Position numbers and translations under genes: made by a program. From Peptococcaceae bacterium (GTDB lineage Bacteria > Bacillota > DSM-12270 > Thermacetogeniales > Thermacetogeniaceae), in NCBI GenBank assembly GCA_003132605.1, contig PKYJ01000093.1, positions 3,686 through 15,723 on the forward strand: DNA of 12,038 bases, written 5' to 3'. Shown one piece after another: positions 6,949 to 12,038 of the stretch (position 1 is its first letter; the number at the start of each line of letters is the position of its first letter). Below the pieces are notes generated by a model that was given only the letters and a program-made list of their open reading frames with translations, searched no databases and had not been told where the DNA came from.

Positions 6949-6985
6949 CCCCGGTACTGATGCAACGAAATTCGTAGTACCGGGG
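6949..6985 (+). promoter_or_regulatory. Second leader hairpin after the attenuator
   Basis: CCCCGGTACT (6949-6958) pairs perfectly with AGTACCGGGG (6976-6985). The 17-base loop contains a small inner pairing (ACG...CGT, 6965-6975). The stem ends 28 bases before the pyrR ribosome binding site. It has no U run and is not part of the usual PyrR attenuator, so it may act on translation or mRNA stability. Confidence 0.6.
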
Positions 6986-7000
6986 TGACCGCTGCGGTAC
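6977..7000 (+). promoter_or_regulatory. Competing leader hairpin
   Basis: GTACCG (6977-6982) can instead pair with CGGTAC (6995-7000). This excludes the 6949-6985 hairpin because both use the same GTACCG segment. Its six base pairs are weaker than the ten of the competitor. Confidence 0.35.
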
Positions 7001-7012
7001 GGTGTCAATGTT

Positions 7013-7021
7013 AGAAGGGGG
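7013..7021 (+). promoter_or_regulatory. Ribosome binding site choosing the pyrR start
   Basis: AGAAGGGGG lies seven bases before ATG 7029. In-frame starts at 7002 (GTG) and 7008 (ATG) would put this site inside the coding region, so 7029 is preferred. GGGGGA (7017-7022) is complementary to TCCCCC (6947-6952) upstream. Confidence 0.7.
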
Positions 7022-7028
7022 AAGGCCC

Positions 7029-7577
7029 ATGGAGATACAGGAAAAGGCCCAGATCATCGATGCCGAGGGTATCAGGCGGGTGATCACCAGGATCGCCCAC
7101 GAAATCCTGGAGCGGAACAAGGGAACCCGGGACCTCGTCCTGATCGGGATCAGGAGGCGGGGTGTCCCGCTGGCCCAGCGGATCGCGGCGCGCATCAAGG
7201 AGATCGAAGGCACCACTATACCTCTGGGTATCGTCGATATCACCCTTTACCGCGATGACCTCAGCAAGCTGGCCTATAATCCTATGCTTAGAACGACAGA
7301 CGTACCCTTCAGCATCAACGATAAAAAAGTAATGCTGATCGATGACGTGCTCTTTACCGGGAGGACGGTGCGGGCCGCCCTGGACGCCCTGATGGACCTG
7401 GGGCGCCCACAGTTGGTGCAGTTGGCGGTGCTGGTGGACCGGGGGCACCGGGAGTTGCCCATCCGGGCTGACTTTGTAGGCAAGAATGTGCCCACCTCGC
7501 ATCGGGAGGTCATTTCGGTGCAGATGCTGGAAGTCGACGGCAGGGATCAGGTAGTAATCAAGGAGCCATGTGAGTAA
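7029..7577 (+). CDS. pyrR: PyrR, pyrimidine operon attenuation protein / uracil phosphoribosyltransferase
   Basis: The 182-residue product matches the usual PyrR length of about 180. It begins with the typical EKAQI.D..GI.R...RIAHEI.E segment, then LVLIGIRRRGVPLA (37-50), and has the phosphoribosyl-diphosphate binding motif VMLIDDVLFTGRTVRAAL at 101-118. VDRGHRELPI (137-146) and VGKNVPTS (150-157) are also family signatures. PyrR is an RNA-binding regulator: with UMP bound it holds the leader loop and promotes termination. Many members also make UMP from uracil. The attenuator directly upstream would make this gene autoregulated. It is first in an operon with carA 75 bases later; that gap shows no terminator or hairpin. 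Confidence 0.97.
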   Translation: MEIQEKAQIIDAEGIRRVITRIAHEILERNKGTRDLVLIGIRRRGVPLAQRIAARIKEIEGTTIPLGIVDITLYRDDLSKLAYNPMLRTTDVPFSINDKKVMLIDDVLFTGRTVRAALDALMDLGRPQLVQLAVLVDRGHRELPIRADFVGKNVPTSHREVISVQMLEVDGRDQVVIKEPCE

Positions 7578-7652
7578 AAACGAGCCTCGCCCGCTTCTTT
7601 CAACACCCGAAACTTCGCAGTTGAGGAGCAACAGCAGAGAGGAGTACGCAGC

Positions 7653-8729
7653 ATGATCGCTTATCTGGCCTTGGAAGACGGCACGGTACTGCAGGGAACA
7701 GCCTTTGGCAGCGAGGGCCGCCAGTTCGGCGAGGTGGTTTTCAATACCGGCATGACCGGATACCAGAAGATTCTCACGGATCCATCCTACTGCGGGCAGA
7801 TCGTGATGCTCACCTATCCGCTGGTGGGCAACTACGGCGTCAACCAGGATGACTACGAATCATCCCGGCCGTGGTTGCGGGGCTTCGTGATCAAGGAGCT
7901 TTGCGACTACCCGAGCAACTGGCGCTACCGGATCAGGCTCGAGGAATTCTTGAACAAGCACCAGATCATCGGCCTGGCCGGGATCGATACCAGGGCGCTG
8001 ACCAGGAGGCTGCGCAGCTACGGGACGATGCGCGGCATCATCGCCACCGGGGAACAGGATACCGCCCGGCTGGTCCAGGAGGCCCGATTGTCCCCATCGA
8101 TCTCCGGGCAGGACCTGATCACGGCCTGTACCACCAGAGAGGCGCAGACCTGGGGCGACGGGGACCTGCGAGTGGTGGTGGTGGACTTCGGGGTCAAGCA
8201 GAACATCATCCGTTCCTTGCTGCAGCGGGGCTGCACCGTCTACCTGGTTCCTCCGGCAACGACCGCCGAAGAGATCATGAGCTACCACCCGCAGGGGGTG
8301 GTGCTCAGCAACGGCCCCGGAGATCCCAAGGATGTCGGGTACGCGGTGGAGACGACCCGCAGCCTGATCGGCAAGTGCCCGGTGATGGGGATCTGCCTGG
8401 GGCACCAGATCCTCGGCCTGGCCTTCGGTGGTGACACCTACAAGCTCAAGTTCGGGCACCGGGGCGCCAACCATCCGGTCAAGGAACTGGCCACCGGCAG
8501 GGTGGCCATCACTTCGCAGAACCACGGCTTTGCGGTGGACGATGGGAGTCTGCCGAATGACGAAGTGATCATCAGCCATCGGAACCTGAATGACGGCACC
8601 GTGGAGGGGCTGCAGCACAAGACCCTGCCCGTCTTCTCGGTGCAGTACCACCCGGAGGGATCGCCGGGCCCCATGGACTCCGAGTACCTTTTTGATCGCT
8701 TCCTGGACCTGCTCAAAACAGAGGCCTGA
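7653..8729 (+). CDS. carA: Carbamoyl-phosphate synthetase small (glutaminase) subunit
   Basis: CarA hydrolyses glutamine and passes ammonia to CarB for carbamoyl phosphate, the precursor of pyrimidines and arginine. The 358-residue product has the N-terminal CarA domain (TAFGS, GEVVFNTGMTGYQ..LTDPSY, residues 16-46) and a C-terminal class I glutaminase. The glutaminase shows LSNGPGDP (218-225), the nucleophile C248 in GICLGHQ, the KFGHRGANHP segment (266-275) and the His/Glu pair H333/E335 in YHPEGSPGP (332-340). All catalytic residues are present. GAGAGGAG (7637-7644) precedes the ATG by eight bases. It follows pyrR and precedes carB by 98 bases, in one apparent operon under the pyr attenuator, which points to the pyrimidine-controlled enzyme rather than an arginine-specific copy. 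The 98-base gap holds no gene or clear hairpin. Confidence 0.97.
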   Translation: MIAYLALEDGTVLQGTAFGSEGRQFGEVVFNTGMTGYQKILTDPSYCGQIVMLTYPLVGNYGVNQDDYESSRPWLRGFVIKELCDYPSNWRYRIRLEEFLNKHQIIGLAGIDTRALTRRLRSYGTMRGIIATGEQDTARLVQEARLSPSISGQDLITACTTREAQTWGDGDLRVVVVDFGVKQNIIRSLLQRGCTVYLVPPATTAEEIMSYHPQGVVLSNGPGDPKDVGYAVETTRSLIGKCPVMGICLGHQILGLAFGGDTYKLKFGHRGANHPVKELATGRVAITSQNHGFAVDDGSLPNDEVIISHRNLNDGTVEGLQHKTLPVFSVQYHPEGSPGPMDSEYLFDRFLDLLKTEA

Positions 8730-8827
8730 GGCAAGAGGCCGGAAATTAACAAACGGAATTATTCTGACGTCGGTTTCTGACATCCGGCATCTACTCCCAC
8801 CGGTTGTTTGATAGAGGAGGAACGAGT

Positions 8828-11800
8828 ATGCCCCGCAATCCGGATCTGAAAAAAGTGCTGGTCATCGGATCGGGTCCCATCATCATCGGCCAGGCGGCTG
8901 AATTTGACTACGCCGGAACTCAGGCCTGCCGCGCCCTCAGGGAGGAGGGCATGGAGGTGGTGCTGGTCAACAGCAACCCGGCCACCATTATGACCGATCA
9001 GGAGATGGCCGACAAGATCTACATCGAACCGCTGACCCCGGATTTTCTGGCCCGGGTCATCGAGCGGGAGCGACCGCAGGGCCTGATCCCCACTCTTGGC
9101 GGTCAGGTCGGCCTGAATTTGGCGGTTCAGTTGGCAGAGTCCGGGGTATTGCAGCAGTATGGGGTGCTGCTGCTGGGTACTCCACTGGAAGCGATTAAGA
9201 AGGCCGAAGACCGGCAGTTGTTCAAGGATATGCTGCAGCAGATCGGCGAACCCGTGCCGGATAGCAGGGTGGTGGAGTCGGTCGAGGACGCCGTGGCCTT
9301 TGCCAATGACAACGGCTATCCGGTGGTGGTGCGACCGGCCTATACCCTGGGCGGGACCGGAGGCGGCCTGGTCAACGATGAACCCGAGCTGAGGGAGATC
9401 ATGAGCCGCGGCCTGACCCTGAGCATGATTGGCCAGGTTTTGATCGAACGCAGCGTGGCCGGTTGGAAGGAGATCGAGTACGAGGTGATGCGGGATGGGG
9501 CGGACAACTGCATCACCATCTGCAACATGGAGAACATCGACCCGATGGGGGTGCACACCGGCGACAGCATCGTGGTGGCGCCGTCCCAGACCCTGACCGA
9601 TCATGAATACCAGATGCTCAGGACGGCATCGCTCAAGATTATCAGGGCACTGGGGGTGGAGGGCGGCTGCAACATCCAGTATGCTCTGGACCCGCACAGC
9701 TTCCAGTATTACGTCATCGAGGTCAATCCCCGGGTCAGCCGGTCCAGTGCCCTGGCGTCCAAGGCCACCGGCTATCCGATCGCCAGGGTGGCCTCGAAGA
9801 TCGCTCTCGGGCTACGCCTCGACGAGATCGAGAACTTCGTCACCCGGAAGACCTGGGCCTGCTTTGAACCGGCCATGGACTACTGCGTGGTGAAGGTCCC
9901 CCGCTGGCCGTTTGACAAGTTCCGGAGCGCCGACCGCACCCTGGGCACCCAGATGAAGGCCACCGGAGAAGTGATGGCCATCGACCGCACCTTCGAGGGC
10001 GCCCTGATGAAGGCGGTGCGGTCCCTGGACCTCCAGAATGTCGGTCTCTCATACCCGGGCATGGGCAGTCTGGACGACCAGGAGCTGCTGGACCGGCTGG
10101 CAACTCCTACGGACGAGAGGCTGTTTCTGGTGGCGGAAGCCTTCAGACGAAATATCCTACTGCATCTGATATCTGACTTGACCGGCATTGACAAATTCTT
10201 TCTGCACAAGATCCGGACGATCACCGATCTGGAAAAGGTGTTTGGGAACGTTCACAATACCTGCGAACTTGACCCGGAAACAGTGCGGCAGGCCAAGCGG
10301 TATGGTTTCAGCGACCTGCTGATCAGCCGCCTGACCGGGATCTCCGTCCCGGAGATCAGGCAGTGGCGCTACAGCAGCGGCATCAGGCCGGTGTACAAGA
10401 TGGTGGATACCTGCGCCGCCGAGTTCGAGGCAGCGACGCCCTACTTCTACTCGACCTATGACCTGGAGAACGAGGCCGTGCCCACACCCAGGCGCAAGGT
10501 GCTGGTGATCGGCGCCGGCCCCATCCGGATCGGGCAGGGGATCGAATTCGACTACTGCTCCGTGCACTCATGTTTAGCCCTGAAGCAGGAGCAGGTCGAG
10601 GCTCTGATCATCAACAACAACCCGGAAACTGTCAGCACCGATTTTGACACCGCCGACCGGCTCTACTTCGAGCCCCTGACCCTGGAGGACGTGCTGCACG
10701 TGGTGGAACTGGAGCGCCCGGACGGGGTGATCGTGCAGTTCGGGGGGCAGACCGCCATCAACCTGGCCGGCCCGCTGGCAGCGGCAGGGGTGCCTATCCT
10801 GGGCACCGCCGTCGACAAGATCGACGAGGCCGAGGACCGGGAAAGGTTTGAACAGTTGTTGACCGGCCTGGGAATCCAGAAACCGCCCGGCAGGGGCGCT
10901 GCCGGGATGGAGGATGCCAGATCAATCGCCCGCCAGATCGGTTTTCCGGTCCTGGTGCGGCCTTCGTACGTGCTGGGAGGCAGGGCGATGGAGATCGTCT
11001 ACGGCGAGGAAGACCTGGAGAGCTACGTGGCCAATGCCGTGGAGGTCTCACCCAACCACCCGGTGCTGATCGATAAGTATTTCCAGGGCCAGGAGATCGA
11101 GGTCGACGCCGTCTGTGACGGGGAACAGGTGCTGATCCCCGGGATCATGGAACATGTGGAGCGGGCGGGGGTGCACTCCGGAGACAGCATTGCGGTGTAT
11201 CCGGCTCGCCTGCCGCAGGATGTCGTCGACCGGATTGTCGGCGATACCACCAGGATTGCCCTTGCTCTGCAGGTCCGTGGCATCCTCAACGTCCAGTTCG
11301 TCTATTACCTGGGTGAGGTTTACGTGCTCGAGGTCAACCCGCGGGCGAGCCGCACGGTGCCCTATATGAGCAAGATCACCGGGATCCCCATGGTGCGCCT
11401 GGCCACCAGGATTATGCTGGGCAAGACGCTGCGCGGCCTGGGCTACAGGGGCGGCCTGGCCGGGACTGGCGCACTGGTGGCGGTAAAGGTACCGGTCTTC
11501 TCCTTCGGCAAACTCACCAGAGTGGATACCTGCCTGGGGCCGGAGATGAAGTCCACCGGCGAGGTCATGGGCGTGGACTTCACTGTTCCCTGCGCCCTGT
11601 ACAAGGGACTGATCGCCGCCGGTTGTTCTGTGCCGCGCTCCGGTTCGGTGCTGGTCACCATCGCCGACCGTGATAAGCTCGAGGCCCTGCCGCTGGTGGA
11701 GGGGCTGTCCAGGCTGGGGCTGGACTTTTACGCCACCCGGGGCACCGCCGCCTTTCTACGGGAGCGGGGGCTGGCCGTCAAGGATGTCGACAAGATCGAG

Positions 11801-12038
11801 GAAGGATCTCCCCACGTGGTCGACCTGATCACGGCCGGCCGGGTGAACTTCGTGATCAACACATACAGCGGCGGACAGGGGCCGGCGCGCGACGGGTTCC
11901 AGATCAGGAGGGCGGCGGTGGAGCATGGGATTCCCTGCCTGACCTCTCTGGACACCGCCCGCGCCCTGCAGGAAGTGATCGCCTTTCTCCAGGGCGGCGG
12001 GGAGACTTCCCTGATTTCCCTGGACGAATATGCGCAGG
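8828..12038 (+). CDS. carB: Carbamoyl-phosphate synthetase large subunit, 3' end outside window
   Basis: CarB makes carbamoyl phosphate from bicarbonate, ammonia and two ATP. The frame is open from ATG 8828 to the window edge, 1070 codons, so nearly the whole usual length of about 1070 residues is here and the stop should lie just beyond. The first synthetase half has GSGPIIIGQAAEFDYAGTQ (14-32), RPAYTLGGTGGG (169-180) and EVNPR (298-302). The second half repeats this with GAGPIRIGQGIEFDY near 562-576, RPSYVLGGRAM from about 711 and EVNPRASR from about 835. A methylglyoxal-synthase-like regulatory domain starts near 938 (SGSVLVTIADRDK) and includes NTYSGGQ. No frameshift or missing ATP-grasp motif is seen. 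GAGGAGGAA just before the start is a strong ribosome binding site. It follows carA in the pyr operon; whether pyr genes continue beyond the edge is not visible. Confidence 0.97.
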   Translation, partial: MPRNPDLKKVLVIGSGPIIIGQAAEFDYAGTQACRALREEGMEVVLVNSNPATIMTDQEMADKIYIEPLTPDFLARVIERERPQGLIPTLGGQVGLNLAVQLAESGVLQQYGVLLLGTPLEAIKKAEDRQLFKDMLQQIGEPVPDSRVVESVEDAVAFANDNGYPVVVRPAYTLGGTGGGLVNDEPELREIMSRGLTLSMIGQVLIERSVAGWKEIEYEVMRDGADNCITICNMENIDPMGVHTGDSIVVAPSQTLTDHEYQMLRTASLKIIRALGVEGGCNIQYALDPHSFQYYVIEVNPRVSRSSALASKATGYPIARVASKIALGLRLDEIENFVTRKTWACFEPAMDYCVVKVPRWPFDKFRSADRTLGTQMKATGEVMAIDRTFEGALMKAVRSLDLQNVGLSYPGMGSLDDQELLDRLATPTDERLFLVAEAFRRNILLHLISDLTGIDKFFLHKIRTITDLEKVFGNVHNTCELDPETVRQAKRYGFSDLLISRLTGISVPEIRQWRYSSGIRPVYKMVDTCAAEFEAATPYFYSTYDLENEAVPTPRRKVLVIGAGPIRIGQGIEFDYCSVHSCLALKQEQVEALIINNNPETVSTDFDTADRLYFEPLTLEDVLHVVELERPDGVIVQFGGQTAINLAGPLAAAGVPILGTAVDKIDEAEDRERFEQLLTGLGIQKPPGRGAAGMEDARSIARQIGFPVLVRPSYVLGGRAMEIVYGEEDLESYVANAVEVSPNHPVLIDKYFQGQEIEVDAVCDGEQVLIPGIMEHVERAGVHSGDSIAVYPARLPQDVVDRIVGDTTRIALALQVRGILNVQFVYYLGEVYVLEVNPRASRTVPYMSKITGIPMVRLATRIMLGKTLRGLGYRGGLAGTGALVAVKVPVFSFGKLTRVDTCLGPEMKSTGEVMGVDFTVPCALYKGLIAAGCSVPRSGSVLVTIADRDKLEALPLVEGLSRLGLDFYATRGTAAFLRERGLAVKDVDKIEEGSPHVVDLITAGRVNFVINTYSGGQGPARDGFQIRRAAVEHGIPCLTSLDTARALQEVIAFLQGGGETSLISLDEYAQ

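Noticed and set aside
7002..7028. Earlier GTG/ATG starts for pyrR at 7002 and 7008
   Set aside because: The ribosome binding site at 7013-7021 points to ATG 7029, which also gives the normal PyrR amino terminus.
8730..8827. Possible regulatory hairpin or small gene between carA and carB
   Set aside because: Only short imperfect complementarities and a rough repeat of TCTGAC were found; no start with a convincing small protein.
7860..9697. Two minus-strand frames of about 310 codons opposite carA and carB
   Set aside because: They run antisense to conserved enzymes and read as Pro-, Gln- and His-rich noise; the sense frames explain the sequence fully.
1..12038. CRISPR array, tRNA, rRNA, transposase, toxin-antitoxin or defence system
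   Set aside because: No regularly spaced repeats, clover-leaf sequences or matching protein motifs were seen on either strand.

Overview
The window looks like chromosomal DNA from a Gram-positive-type, moderately GC-rich bacterium, most likely a clostridial or Peptococcaceae-like Firmicute. The main reasons are a PyrR-type transcription attenuator in front of pyrR, a strong sigma-A-like promoter (TTGACA/TATAAT), strong purine-rich ribosome binding sites, and a tightly packed two-gene heterodimeric ABC exporter. Genus cannot be read from the sequence.

Layout. (1) 1-118 is GC-rich at first and holds no gene I can support. (2) 128-661 (+) encodes a small HdeD/DUF308-type six-helix membrane protein in visibly AT-richer DNA. 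(3) 816-2915 (+) encodes a complete transketolase of intermediate composition. Its stop codon overlaps a 17-codon open frame (2912-2965) that may be the stump of a lost, translationally coupled partner gene. (4) 2916-3093 is the gap between convergent genes, with a 16-bp palindrome and several strong hairpins, two of which are mutually exclusive. (5) 3094-6688 (-) is a two-gene operon for a heterodimeric ABC exporter. The two genes overlap by 8 bases, and motif substitutions in both subunits fall together into one degenerate ATP site. (6) 6689-7028 is a divergent control region: a possible exporter promoter, a 7+7 inverted repeat, a consensus promoter for the pyr operon, a PyrR-binding loop, a 16-bp intrinsic terminator (the attenuator), and a further pair of competing hairpins before the pyrR ribosome binding site. 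(7) 7029-12038 (+) is pyrR-carA-carB; carB runs off the right edge only a few codons before its expected end.

How the genes work together. CarA and CarB form carbamoyl-phosphate synthetase, the first step of pyrimidine (and arginine) synthesis. PyrR, bound to UMP, would hold the leader RNA so that the terminator forms and the operon is shut down when pyrimidines are plentiful. The ABC exporter is transcribed away from this operon and is probably controlled separately. The hdeD-transketolase segment looks compositionally foreign and may have been inserted beside the exporter.

I see no CRISPR array, rRNA, tRNA, transposase or clearly unknown protein family. The least conventional signals are in the RNA and control sequences: the extra switch-like hairpins upstream of pyrR, the hairpin cluster after transketolase, and the truncated coupled frame.
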